A DNA stretch of 64,000 nucleotides from Odontocerum albicorne (lineage: Eukaryota > Arthropoda > Insecta > Trichoptera > Odontoceridae): positions 22,127,933-22,191,932 of the forward strand of contig OX463863.1 in NCBI GenBank assembly GCA_949825065.1, written 5' to 3'. Shown in pieces: positions 24,693-36,207 of this stretch (its first letter is position 1; every line of letters begins with the position of its first letter). Below the pieces are notes generated by a model. That model saw nothing but the letters and a program-made list of their open reading frames with translations, made no database searches and was not told the origin of the DNA. The position numbers and the translations under genes are program-made.

Positions 24693-26023
24693 CGAGGCAT
24701 ATCCACAAAGTAAGTGTACTGAATTTTTGTAGGTTTTTATTTTTTTTATTTAAACAAAAAAATTACGTGGTTACTGTAGTACATATGTAAGCTATTTTTC
24801 GACATAGTCGCCATTCCTCTCAATGCAGGTGGTGAAGCGGGGTATCAACTTTTTGATGCCTTCCTCGAAGTAGTTTCCCGCCAACTCCTCCGTCCACTTC
24901 TCCACCTCCTCCTTTACCTCCTTGTCGGTTGAAAACCTTTTTCCACCCATGTACAGCTTCAGGGAGGGGAAGATATAGTAATCTGAAGGTGCTAGGTCAG
25001 GGGAATGCGCGGGATGGTTCAGGACATCCCATTTAAACGAGGCGAGCAGTTCCTTCGTGGCTTTGGCCGTGTGTGGTCTGGCATTGTCGTGCAGCAGGCA
25101 GACTCCCTTTGTCAGCATGCCTCTCCTCTTGTTCTGAATCGCCCTCCGCAATTTTTTTAGGGTCTCACAGTATCTTGCAGAGTTGATGGTCTCTCCTTGA
25201 GGCATATATTTAATTAAAATTATGCCTTGACAGTCCCAAAACACGGATGCCATGATTTTCTTGGCTGAAATTGTGGTTTGAACTTTTTGGCGGAGGGTGA
25301 AGAGGTGTGCCGCCACTGTTGAGACTGCCTTTTGGTTTCAGGCGTATAGTGTGCAACCCAAGTTTCATCTCCAGTAACGATGGAGCGGAGAAATTCATCT
25401 CCATGGAGTTTGCAGCGCCTCAAAAACTTATGCCCGGCCTTCACTCGATTCAACTTGTGTTGGTCTGTCAGCTGTTTTAAGATTCACCTCGCGGACAGTT
25501 TCCGATATCCGAGAGTTTCTGTGATGATTTCGTGTAGTAGAGATCTGGAGATTTGCGGAAACATCCTAGAAAGTTCATCCACAGTCAATCTGCGATCGTC
25601 ACGGAGCGCATTTTCGATTTTTTCCACAATTTCGTCAGTCACAATTGAAGGTCTTCCGCTCCTCTGATCATCATGCACAGACGTACGACCGTTTTTAAAC
25701 TCGCGACACCACTTGTACACAATCGTACGATTCATAGCTTTATCACCATATGCAGTTTTCACCTCATTATAAACCTCAACCGGAGGTTTTCCCTTCCAAA
25801 CGAGATAACGGATAACGCCGCGTATTTCGCACTTGCAGGGAGATTGGATTGACATTTTTCACGAAACGTGTTGTCGCGTCGACACTTCTCAACGTACTGA
25901 CCTCGAACCGGTCTTGTTGCGGAGGGAAAGGGTCAGGCTACACGAAAGTGTAGCCAACATGTCGAAAATAAAATCCATCTGGTCTTGCGAGCCTCTGTAC
26001 ACTTACTTTCTGGATACGCCTCG
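24693..26023 (-). mobile_element. mariner-type DNA transposon, 1331 bp, inactive
   Basis: Terminal inverted repeats (including the TA targets, 24691-24719 and 25997-26025) match at 27 of 29 positions and begin TACGAGGC(A/G)TATCCA. The TA target duplicates at both ends. The unoccupied site is visible in A (14520-14530) and C (56373), both reading AATATAGTTTTATG. It carries one minus-strand transposase gene, listed separately. Confidence 0.92.
24792..25855 (-). pseudogene. mariner transposase, disrupted
   Basis: On the minus strand the frame starts MSIQSPCKCEIRGVIRYLVW and runs through the helix-turn-helix region (NRTIVYKWCREFKNGR; LTVDELSRMFPQISRSLLHE) to a TGA at about 25484 in the W of the usual SARW motif. 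The rest is in shifted frames: VTGDETWVAHYTPETKRQS, then LLHDNARPHTAKATKELL and HSPDLAPSDYYIF. The three catalytic aspartates are recognisable, with 34 residues between the second and third (DD34D). Usual length is about 345 aa, so most of the protein is present, but one nonsense and at least one frameshift make it non-functional. In related elements the protein cuts and pastes DNA at TA sites in the nucleus. Confidence 0.9.
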
Positions 26024-26104
26024 TAGTTTTATGCTTTCCTACATGAAAGGGCAAACAAATTATAAACTCATTGTTAAACTATTGCGAATGTTTCCAGGTT
26101 ATCG

Positions 26105-26285
26105 ATGGATCCTCAGCTACACAAAAGTGCAGATGTAATGGTGAAAGAAGAAAAGGCAATAGATGGAGATACTGCAGCAGTGTTCCCCCAGTATGATATC
26201 AGTGTGCATGAGGCAGATATCAAACAGCAATGTACACAAGATATCAGCGCAGATTCCAGACATGTTGATAATCCCACAGACCCAA
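26105..26285 (+). CDS. ZNF B, coding exon 1
   Basis: This has the same model as A: acceptor TTTCCAG at 26091-26097, ATG at 26105 (MDPQLHKSAD), 60 codons plus one base, donor CAA|GTAAAC. It keeps VKEE, but the second sumoylation-type motif has changed from IKQE to IKQQ. The B locus has the mariner element inserted about 80 bp upstream of this exon, which could separate it from upstream control sequence or the 5' exon. Confidence 0.75.
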
Positions 26286-26880
26286 GTAAACTTATACTCA
26301 ATGTTAAAATAAAATAAATATGTGAGATATGAGAATCAATTAACTTATGTCGTATGAGTAGTGTTTAACCTACAGGTTCACACCACCTATTCCATATCAG
26401 GCATGGATAAGGTGGTGTGTGCGTTTAGGCCTGAATGTTTTTGATATTTTTATTTATAAAGATATTTAAATCATAATAAGTATTAAGTTGATTAATCATG
26501 GTATGTTGATGTTCTGTTCTGTTGTATACCTCATTTTGATCGAATTCAAATATAAGGTAGTTCTGCTGATGAGAACCAAATCATCGCCCTTTTTTTCCTT
26601 CTGCCCCTAACCCGGAACTATTACATATATTAACTGCACCATCAATCTTTTTGAGCATTCGACCTAATAATCTTCTTGAGTCACATAATAGTAGCTAAAA
26701 ACCTATGCCACATTAAGATAAGATAGCTAGAAGCTATGAGTGCTGTGTTGGCCTTAATGTCAGTTCAGACTTAACAGAAAGTGAAAGAAACGAGGTTTCA
26801 TGTTGTTGATAATAAATTATCTATTTGTTTTATTACTTCAGAAGATTTGAACTTGTGTGTTTTTTTCATACATATTAAAG

Positions 26881-27126
26881 CTCAGCCGTCTTATGATACA
26901 TTCAGTAAAGAAATTACTTTAGTAATGAATTCACAACGGCAATCCTATGACGTGGAATTGGAAATTTTTACAGATTTTTTCATAAAAGAAGAAAATGTGG
27001 AAGAGGATACTGCGCCAGTATTACCTGATTTTGCTATGGACATAGAGGAAGCGGATATAAAAAAGGAATGTGCTCGAGACAGTAACACAGAGACTGTTGA
27101 TGTTTCTGACACGCATGGAATAACGA
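26881..27126 (+). CDS. ZNF B, coding exon 2 (shifted acceptor inferred)
   Basis: In A, C and D this exon begins after TTTTTTTCATAG. In B that AG is AC (26870-26871), so the ancestral acceptor is destroyed. The next AG, at 26879-26880, would start the exon 9 nt later and keep the frame (losing three residues), followed by QPSYDTFSKEITLVMNSQ. The donor A|GTGAGT at 27127 is intact. IKEE and IKKE motifs are retained. If the cryptic AG is not used, the exon would be skipped, which also preserves the frame because it is phase 1 at both ends. Confidence 0.6.
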
Positions 27127-27459
27127 GTGAGTATAATTATTTTAATTATAATCTGAATAAGTTTACGCTTATTCATTTAAATCTAAACAACACAATTTTT
27201 TTATTTGGTTAGAAATTGAATTCAAGTAAAGTCTTAATTAATTAAGTTAAAATAATAAAGTTTAAATATTTTTATCTTAACCTCTGACAATATTTTTCTT
27301 AGTTAACAATTCAATTCAAGTTAATTGTTGTATGAATCAAAGAACTCAAATTTGAGAAATGCTTTATTACAAAAAGAACTAAGATCTATCTTTTCAACCC
27401 TTCAATATTAATAAGTATATAGAGATTTTTTCTTAATTTTCATGTATTTTTAAATTCAG

Positions 27460-28925
27460 GTGATGTGAACAACATTTATAAAAATAATCCATCTGGACAG
27501 AATTCCTATGGTTGTGGAAACGGTTCACAGCCATTCTCACGAAAAGATAAATTAAGATATCATGAAAGGTTTCATAGCGGAGAGAAGCCTTACAGCTGTG
27601 GACAATGTGATAAGACATTCTCACGAAAAAATCAATTAAAATCTCATGAATGGATTCATAGTGGAGAGAAACCTTTCAGATGTGGACAATGTGATAAGAT
27701 ATTCTCACGAAAAGATAAATTAAAATCTCATGAAAGGATTCATAGTGGAGAGAAGCCTTACAGCTGTGGACAGTGTGATAAGACATTCTCACAAAAATGT
27801 GTTTTAAAGTCTCATGAAAGGATTCATAGTGGAGAGAAACCATACAGCTGTGGGCAATGTGATAAGACATTCTTACGAAAAGGTGATTTGAAATCTCATG
27901 AAATGATTCATAGTGGAGAGAAACCTTTCAGCTGTGGACAATGTGATGAGACATTCTCACTAAAATGGGTTTTAAAATCTCATGAAAGGATTCATAGTGG
28001 AGAGAAGCCTTACAGATGTAGACAATGTGATGAGACATTCTCACGAAAAGATCAATTAAAATCTCATGAATGGATTCATAGTGGGGAGAAGCCTTTCAGC
28101 TGTGGACAATGTGATAAGATATTCTCACGAAAAGATAAATTAAAATCTCATGAAAGGATTCATAGTGGAGAGAAGCCTTACAGCTGTGGACAGTGTGATA
28201 AGACATTCTCACTAAAATGTGTTTTGAAGTCTCATGAAAGGATTCATAGTGGAGAGAAACCATACAGCTGTGGGCAATGTGATAAGACATTCTTACGAAA
28301 AGGTGATTTGAAATCTCATGAAATGATTCATAGTGGAGAGAAACCTTTCAGCTGTGGACAATGTGATGAGACATTCTCACAAAAATGCATTTTAAAATCT
28401 CATGAAAGGATTCATAGTGGAGTGAAACCATACAGCTGTGGGCTATGTGATAAGACATTCTTACGGAAAGGTGATTTGAAATCTCATGAAAGGATTCATA
28501 GTAGAGAGAAGCCTTACAGCTGTGGACAATGTGATAAAACATTCTCACAAAAATGTCATTTAAATTATCATGAAATGAGTCATAGTGGAGAGAAGCCTTT
28601 TAGTCGTGGACAATGTGATAAGACATTCTTACGAAAAAATCAATTAAAATCTCATGGTTGGATTCATAGTGGAGAGAAGCCTTTCAGCTGTGGACAATGT
28701 GATGCTATATTCTCACGAAAATGCATTTTAAAATCTCATGAAAGGATTCATAGTGGAGAGAAGCCTTACAATTGTGGACAATGTGATAAAACATTCTCAC
28801 AAAAATGGGTTTTAAAATCTCATGAAAGGATTCATAGTGGAGAGAAGCCTTACGGCTGTGAACAATGTGATAAGACATTCTCACGAAAAGATTATTTGAA
28901 ATCTCATGAAAGGATTCACAGTTGA
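27460..28925 (+). CDS. ZNF B, coding exon 3: 17 C2H2 fingers
   Basis: The ancestral acceptor AG (27452-27453) is AA here; an AG 6 nt downstream (27458-27459) would start this exon in frame (S-D-V-N-N-I-Y). The internal MS start seen in A, C and D is GTG-AAC in B. Seventeen finger units follow, ending at the family's shared TGA (28923). Finger 1 has lost a Cys (CGNGS) and finger 14 has lost a Cys (FSRGQC), so 15 look intact. Fingers 2-6 and 7-11 are a five-finger block repeated at exactly 420 bp. With the inferred splice sites the protein is 630 aa. Either a functional, slightly shortened paralog or a recent pseudogene. Confidence 0.75.
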
Positions 28926-29270
28926 GAGAAGCCCTACAGCTGTGAAAAATGAGTGAAGACATTATCTGATAATGTGAATTTAATCCACCATTTGAGGATT
29001 CATATTGGAGAGAAGCCCTACAGTTGGATGAATTGTGCGAGAATATTTTCACAAAAAAAAGACTTATTATACCATTCCAGGATTCATGCGAGAAATTTGA
29101 CAGCTGTGGACAGTGTGGGAAGCAGTCTCAATAGATGTTAAGGATTCATAGTGGATAAGAGCCCTTAAAGCTATGGGAATTGTGGGAAGACATTCTTAGA
29201 AAAAGTTTATCTTATATCTTGTGCAAGGAAGCACAGTGAAGAGAAATACTGAAACAGCATTGTGGAATTA
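28926..29270 (+). pseudogene. Post-stop finger remnants, ZNF B
   Basis: The finger frame continues after the TGA (EKPYSCEK, then a second stop where A has Cys) and on through LIHHLRIHIGEKPYSWMN and CARIFSQKKD before collapsing. Closely matches 59065-59400 behind C. Confidence 0.75.
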
Positions 29271-29347
29271 CATTTTAAATTAAAGCCAGCGAGAAATTCA
29301 TTTTACAAAAGAGCAGAATCGATAATCCTAATTTTAAACTTATAGTT

Positions 29348-30677
29348 TGTGAGGAGTATATTTTGTAATAACATTAAATTCAAAATGGCTAGTAATTGGT
29401 GTAAATTATATTTTAGCATTTAATTAAATTCAAAATGGCTATACGATTTCCTGAATAAGTCCGCGGGCGCCATTTCCTTACAACTGATCGGCCCAGTTAA
29501 TTAAAGGTTAGATCACCAAGTTTCCGTTTTCGGTTCGTCAGCGCACTCACTTATCACTACGCAGTAGAATTTGTTCTAGAATATATGGAAGCCGCACGTG
29601 TGTTCCAAGATTTTCTTTGTTTATACTTTGCCCTCGATGTACTCGAAAAGTCCGGGCCCGAGGGGGTCTCTCTCGAGCTGAGGACTGAGGCGGGAGGGGA
29701 TTCTCCCACTCCAGCAATTCTCTTTAAAAGGAGAGGCGGGGGGCTGTCCCAGGCATTCCCGCGTGGACTAGGCTTGAGTTACATACTTCACGCTCCTCGT
29801 TTTCCTATTGTAAATTACGAAATAATAACTACTCTGGAGTTTAAGTTGAATTTAATATATTTTAACTTCAGTTAAGGTGGAATTCCCTGTCAGGAATTCT
29901 CACTTATCACAGAGCTCGTCTCTGTTCGTCGCAATCCTTCCAATTGAATTGTGCAGCCGCCATTACGACATACAAGCTCGGGCACGTAGTGCTACAGGTG
30001 GGCGTCTCACCTGCTCGCGCCACGCTCTCTACGAGTATCCTCAACTCTCACAGGCCTGCAAGAAGTTTGTCACGATTATCATCAGGCCGAAAGCCGTCTC
30101 AACTTGTCGTCGTCAGCTAGATTTCCAGTACGTTTTGACACAACAGCCGCTATAACGTCGTACTTTTCTCAAAGGTATGGTGCATATTTCATTTATTGTA
30201 ATCAATTAATTGATTTCGCTCTACTTTGTAAAATATTGTTTGACCTTCCGTCTTACATGAGTATAGTATGGGGTGAATTAGAATTGAATCTCACCTCAAA
30301 ATTTACAACACCAGTTATCTGTTTGTCTATTCGAGACTATTGAATTGTTTTTTTTTTTATCGGATCTTCCATGCGAGTTTTTTTATATTGAATTGTCTTT
30401 TTTCTCGGATCTTTCGTCCGAGTTTTTTTTTTAATATAATAAATGTTAATGTTTCCAAATATATATGTCTTATCAATTACGCTCCCTTCCTGGTAGAGAT
30501 ATTGAGAGAGAAAAGGATCGTAAAAGTAACCCAACGACTTTCTGATTTAAAAGAGTCCTTGTTCATCTTCATATACCGCTGAGCTAACCTCGAGTCAGGA
30601 CTGGTAAAAATATTAGTGTGATAATTTGAATTACGTAAATATTTACGTAATTAGAGTAAATAACAAAAGGTCTGACA
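29348..30677. mobile_element. Solo LTR (1330 bp) in the ZNF B 3' region
   Basis: It starts TGTGAGGAGTATA and ends AAAGGTCTGACA (TG...CA), flanked by the 4-bp duplicate AGTT (29344-29347 and 30678-30681). C at about 59485 has the continuous unoccupied sequence TATAGTTTTATTATTTTT. There is no internal coding region, primer-binding site or second LTR, so this is a solo LTR; the 4-bp duplication fits a Ty3/Gypsy-type integrase. GC-richer stretches (29640-29760, 29980-30130) and two 'CGGATCTT(C/T)C...CGAGTTTTTTT' segments (30360-30430) lie inside. Short open frames within it are not supported as genes. Strand cannot be fixed. Confidence 0.8.
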
Positions 30678-30805
30678 AGTTGAATTATTTTTTATAACTT
30701 TTGAAATAGCTTTTCAGTTGTTATATTTTGTTGTTTTACTATTAAATAAATTAATAACCCGTGTTTTGATGCACTAGCCTGGGGATTAATGTTATAATTA
30801 TTATC

Positions 30806-30811
30806 AATAAA
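30806..30811 (+). promoter_or_regulatory. Poly(A) signal candidate, ZNF B (displaced)
   Basis: AATAAA in TTATCAATAAAACTG, homologous to those of A and C, but pushed 1.33 kb further from the stop codon by the solo LTR. Confidence 0.5.
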
Positions 30812-31093
30812 ACTGCGTGAATTATTGGATTTTTTTTATTATATTGATACCACCTCCCAGTAATAGAAAAATCAAATGTCTCTATGGTACTACTACCGTG
30901 ACTGGAGGTGCATATACAAGGGGCTCAAGGTGACAATAACAACTCGAGTAAATAATTTTACAATTTTATTTAATATGGAAGCGATACAGTAGGTCTATAG
31001 CGGTTCAGGTAGGGTACCTGCGTCAGTCCGAGAATAATGCTAGGACGGCTCGAGGTGAGCGGCAACGCTGGTCCAAGCAGGACAGCAAATCTT

Positions 31094-31396
31094 TACAGAA
31101 TCATAGGTCTTTTGTGATTATGGATTGAGTGCTCGCATTACTTATTCCTATCTCAGCACAAATTTCGTAAACCGTCAAACGTCGGTCGCCTTCTAGAAAA
31201 TCACGAATGGCGTTTATGTTCTGTTCAGTAATGCTGAGAAAGAGCTTTAACAGTGCTTTGACAGTGTTTGATCCTCGAACTGTACCGTCAGTCTCCGCAG
31301 AATTTTAGCCGGTTTTATGTCCTAACGAACGACAAACTTAATAATTATGCGTTGCGCAATTGACGGGTGCACCTCTTTCTGAGACAATGTGTGCCA
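31094..31396 (-). pseudogene. mariner-family N-terminal relic, copy 1
   Basis: On the minus strand: TEQNINAIRDFLEGDRRLTV, YEICAEIGISNASTQSIIT, a mariner-type helix-turn-helix. The paralog at 59960-60555 continues for another ~340 bp that are missing here; the deletion junction is at about 31094 (CAAATCTTTACAG). The start codon seen in the paralog is also changed. It predates the duplication and is unrelated to the complete mariner at 24693. Confidence 0.7.
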
Positions 31397-31499
31397 TATG
31401 AATGACGGAATCTACCGAGGCCAGCTTCCCGCTCTCCCCACCAACACTCTTCGAGGCGGCCGCGCGCTCCACTTAAAATGACGGGTTCTAAAACAAAAG

Positions 31500-33110
31500 T
31501 CTCGTTAAAATTTAATCCAACCTCGTATTTTACGAATAAGACAATTTGACTCAGTCGTGTTATTTCTATAAGATTGATACATTTTTTTCGAGATTCAATT
31601 GCATTAAAACACTCTTCATCCCACGATGGAGGGGGTTGTGACTTAAAGGAGCGCTTTTTTTAAAGGTAAATCGAAGAGTGAGCCGCCTGGAACACCAACT
31701 CCATCTGGACACCAACATCGAGAGTATGGGAGAATTTGTTCCAATCGGCTCTACTGGGTGTTAAATTTACTACTATTCTAGAATAGTAGTAAATCACTAG
31801 TGATTGTGGAGTGTTTGGATTGTCTAGAGGGAAACCACATCCGTTAGGAAGTTTGCGTTTGGGCGCCATAAAATGTCTTCAATATACTTCATCGAGGGAG
31901 TGATATGAGAGTGAACAGTGGGACCCGAGGATTTGGTGGCATTTAACATTTTTGGTTTCCAGGATTTAGAATGGTTAGCAGAGAGGATATTGTGGGAAGG
32001 TGGTTATGAGGTATTCTCGCCATATGCAATAACTTCGGCGTAAGATTCCACAGAGGCTGGGGTGGATTTCGATGCTGCCCGTTAAGATATGTTCTGTCAT
32101 AAGGCGTTTGATATTAGTTTGCCCGATAAATTCCGGGCAGGGTCTGTCGATTGCTATTCGGCGCCCATCGCATGTAATATATGCTGGAGCTGTCACCGAG
32201 GTGGGATTGGTCACATTTGAAGAAACGTACAGATGATCTGCATTCCTGCTTTATGTGTCCGTATCTGCAGCACTGGGAACACTATGTTTGAGAAATAATA
32301 ATTTTATACCACAGAAGAGCTGTAGAAAGCGTAGACCCTGTCCATCAAATGTTAGTACTACTGTTTGTGTAAGGGCCTATGTCACACCATCTTAGTAGGT
32401 TATCTTACGGTTAAATAATCTGGCTTTCTGGATTCTTCCATAGCTATTCAGTACTTCTAAATTTTCTCGGAATCCTTTCTCCTTCCCCTCTACCGGGATT
32501 CCTCTTACGAGGCCTATTCTGGTGAGCATGAAAAAAGAAATAAATTATTTAAAGCCATAATCGGTAAGGGCTTCATTTTAGCCAATCTGTTACGGCCTAT
32601 TAATTTTATACCGTTTTCCGGTGATATATCTGGTATTTTATTGTTTTTAAGGAACATCCCAAAGGTAATTGAATTAATTGATATTCCTGGTTAATCAGTA
32701 ATTTTTTGCACGTGCACCACGTAAGGAGATCGGTAATGTTTGTTATATTCCGTAACCTGGAGAAGAGAAGGGGGTGCAGGGAGTATAAGGGAAGATGTTG
32801 TAGGAGTTGTGATTGTTTGGAGTGTTTCAGTCCATGGTACAGTAAGAGGAGTTAATTTTTTATTCAGGCGATCCCAGGCCTTAGGTTCCTCGTTCTCTTT
32901 CTTTTTATTTTGTGTTTTACTTCCGTGGAAGATGAGACAGAGATTTCCTCCTCGGTTACCAATTCGCTGTCAGAGGTTATATCTGGATGTTTAGGATCAG
33001 GGGGTTTGCGTGGAATAATTTTTCAAAAAATACGAATAAACTTAAAACAGGAAGAGGAAAAAAACACCTTACAGTATTTCTATGATGAAAATAAACAATA
33101 ATATGTACAC
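31500..33110 (-). pseudogene. Non-LTR retrotransposon relic (ORF1 and start of ORF2), copy 1
   Basis: On the minus strand, parts of a gag-like ORF1 can be read (NSYGRIQKARLFNRKITYSD-like, around 32400), then a CCHC-type zinc-knuckle segment near 32240-32290 and a PCPEFIGQTNIKRLMTEH stretch. Further on are residues typical of the endonuclease-to-RT linker of ORF2 (DWNKFSHTLD; WDEECFNAIESRK near 31600). Many stops and frameshifts. The family is probably in the Jockey/I group. The same relic, at high identity, is at 60660-62340, so it was present before duplication. Confidence 0.6.
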
Positions 33111-33623
33111 AATCTAAGGTATAATATAACACGTGTATAAATGGTAGAATGACAGGTTATTTTGTTGAATGATCTAAATTAAACTGAATGTAGTTGTAAA
33201 ACTAAATAAAAGTTTTTTTAACACTTGCCGTACGGTGATGGATAGCGAGTGATCATGACTTATATTTTATTTAATTTCTCGAAATATACTGCTTGCAGGG
33301 TCTTCATACTTTATGTATTCCTCATCGAAACCTCTATGATTTGAATGATGTCATTAGGAAACAAAACATTCATAGTTAATTCAACAGAAATTAATGATTT
33401 TAAATCGCGAATTGACGAAATGTCAAACACTCATTCTTTTTTGACAGTTCGTTCCAGGGGCTCGTCACCAGTTTTATAATCCTGATTGTTATTTTTAATT
33501 TTTATCTGGTATGTTTTTTCTATTATCATTTTTTATCTGGTATGTTATATTGTACCATTACTCTTTTTATAATAAATGTACATTTTATTTATTATTTCAT
33601 TTTCAAAAATATAATAATTGAGA

Positions 33624-35320
33624 TGGCGGGAAATATCGACGGCGATGATAGCGATTTGGAATTTAAGGCGACAGGCAATATATCAGAATCAGAAGATTTT
33701 TTCGAGGTACAGGATGAAGTATATTCTGATTTGGAGACGAGTGAAGAAGACGAAGAAATATTATTTACATCAAAACATGGATTCGAATGGAGTTCATTAC
33801 GAGTACCACCTCAATCTTCGAGGCATCGGTCGGGTATCAAATATTCTCATCGAAGATTCTGGACTGAGAAATTCAAGTATAAATGTACATTCCATAAAAG
33901 ATATGTGTTGTCTGTTTGTAAATTAAGAGGTGGTAAAAGTGATGTTTAAGAAACAAATCGTCATTTAAATCGAATTCATTCAGAAAAGAACCAACCAATA
34001 TCAAAAGACGAGTTATATGAATTCATTGGAATATTGCTCGCACCTGGCAGAAATTGAACACGAAAGCTATCTTTGAGTGAATTGTGGATAAGTGAAAGTC
34101 CCTTTTGCCAGTCATTTTTCACAACAGCTCTGTCTCGAGATAGATTCATCTATATTTACAGTCATATTCGTTTTGATGATAAAGAAACCCGAGAAGAGAG
34201 ATATCAGGGTTTTTTCAGATAAATTAGAACCAATTATGTGGATTTCAAAAATGTTTATGGATATGTGCAAAAGCAATTATTCTCCATCTTCGAATATAAC
34301 TGTAGATGAACGTTTGCCAAACTTTAGAGAGAATTGTTCATTTCGCGTGTACATGAAGTCTAAACTTGGTAAATATGGCATCAAAATCTGGGTTGCTGCC
34401 GACTGCGGCGGCATATGACGCATAACAAATTTACAGGCTTATTCTGGTATGATAAATAATCGTAGAGAGAGATAAATCAAGGTAACTGAGTAGTTATAGA
34501 AATGGTTCAACCGCAGTATGGCACGAACAGGAGGATAACCACAGGTATTTTTATTACCTCCATCAAATTAGCCGATAATCTTTTATTAAAAGGTTTAACT
34601 CTAACTGGCACGTTTCGAAAAAATAAAAGAGTAATCTCACTTGAATTTATACCGTCTAGAGAGAAAACAATCCATAGTAGCTGAAAATAAAATACTTGTT
34701 TCGTGTGTACCACAAAAAATAAAGCAGTATTATTATTATGCACTCAATTCAATGATGCAGAAATTGATTATTCAGAAAAACAAAAGCCACTATAGTAATT
34801 ATACATCATTATAATAATACGAAAATTGGAGTAGATACGGGAGACCAAATTACTTGAGAGTACTCTTGCTCAAGGTCAACGAGAAGATGGCCTTTCCGTC
34901 TTTTTATGGAAATTATAGATATGGCTGCATTGAATGCATACCTCTTATGGATAGACAAATATCCAGAGTGGAAACAAAATAATTAATACCACCGAAAACA
35001 TTTCACAAGAGAGTTAAGTTTGGAATTGGCAATGCCCAATATCTTAAAAAGGAAAAATAGCAACAACAAGATGCTTTTAATACAGTTTTAACATATTGTG
35101 GCGAGTCAATATCCGAAACATTAGTAAATAATATCCTGTTGGCACCCCGTGAGGTCCTCAAAAGAGGAAGTTGTGGGTTTTATTAAAAACATTCAAGAAA
35201 AAAAACCAGGCTATTCTGCAATATTTGTCAAACACCTGCGTGTTTAGTACGTAGAATATAGTAAAAAAAAAGTGGTTTCATGCCCCAATTGCGATAACTT
35301 TCTCCACAGGATTAAACTTT
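33624..35320 (+). pseudogene. piggyBac-like transposase, disrupted
   Basis: Starts MAGNIDGDDSDLEF with an acidic N-terminus, open to a stop at 33949. Later pieces in different frames include HSEKNQPISKDELYEFIGIL, SRDRFIYIYSHIRFDD, TVDERLPNFRENCSFRVYMK and KLGKYGIKIWVAADCGG, then GVDTGDQ and RRWPFRLFMEIIDMAALNAY. A C-terminal Cys-rich piece, LFCNICQTPACLVRR, follows near 35210. This order (N-terminal acidic region, DDE-type catalytic core around VDE and GVDxxDQ, C-terminal zinc-binding tail) matches piggyBac transposases. Numerous stops and frameshifts exclude function. Confidence 0.85.
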
Positions 35321-35604
35321 GATTATATGATATGTTTGTCCTATTTTCAAATTTTCTGTAGTGTTTATATTTTCCAAATTGCATATATTTTATTGATTTG
35401 AATTTCGTGTTTGTTTATATATAATTTTGAATTTCGTGTTTGTTTATACTATATAAATTTCTCGCCCTAAAACCTTGATTTTTGAATTTATATATTCATT
35501 TTATATTTTGTTTATATGTTATTTATTGTCTTTATTCGAATTATGGTTTTATTGCCAAAAAAATACACGCTACATTTTATTGTATAATTTTATGAAAAAA
35601 AATT

Positions 35605-36207
35605 AAAAGGCTGGAAATCTCTTATCACGCATGCGTATTCTGAATGTTGCGCAGAACGAACGACGCAGCGTAAAAATAATATTCTTATAGAAATGCCTTT
35701 CTGTTTTAGCTCTTATTTTATCATTTCTTACCTTTATTTTATATTATTCGACATTTTATTACATAATAAAATGATGTTTATAGCTAATAACAAAAAATAA
35801 CCTAGCAGATTTTGCATAATTTTAATTTGAAACATACATGTTTATGTACCCTCAGTGTCCAACGCCGTTACTGGCGTAATTTTTTAGCACAGTAAGGGAA
35901 GTGTTAAAAGGTTGGAGACCTCTTTTCAGTCATGCGCATTCTGAACGTTGCGCAGATCGAACGACGCAGTGGGAAAATTATATTTGTATAGAAATGTCAC
36001 TTCTCTGTTTCAACTATTATTTTATCATTTCTTACACTTATTTTATATTATTCGACATTTTATTACACAATAAAATGATGTTTATAGCTAATTAAAAAAA
36101 AACTAATAGATTTTGCATAATTTTAATTTAAAACATACATTTTTAGTGTACCCTCAGTGTCCAACACCGTAACTGGCGTAATTTTTTAGCACAGTAAGGG
36201 AAGTGTT
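35605..36207 (+). repeat. Tandem duplication of the piggyBac right end
   Basis: Two ~300-bp copies, each running from AAAAGG(C/T)TGGA through CATTCTGAA(T/C)GTTGCGCAGA and TCAGTGTCCAAC to CACAGTAAGGGAAGTGTTAA. Both junctions carry a TTAA or TGTTAA, so either could act as a terminus. Confidence 0.85.

Noticed and set aside
27465..27467. Translation start of ZNF B at the third exon
   Set aside because: The codon is GTG where the paralogs have ATG; with exons 1 and 2 in phase, the spliced start at 26105 is more plausible.
29585..30343. Three overlapping plus-strand frames of 79-96 codons
   Set aside because: They lie inside the solo LTR, show no protein similarity that I recognise, and have no counterpart in the other ZNF units.
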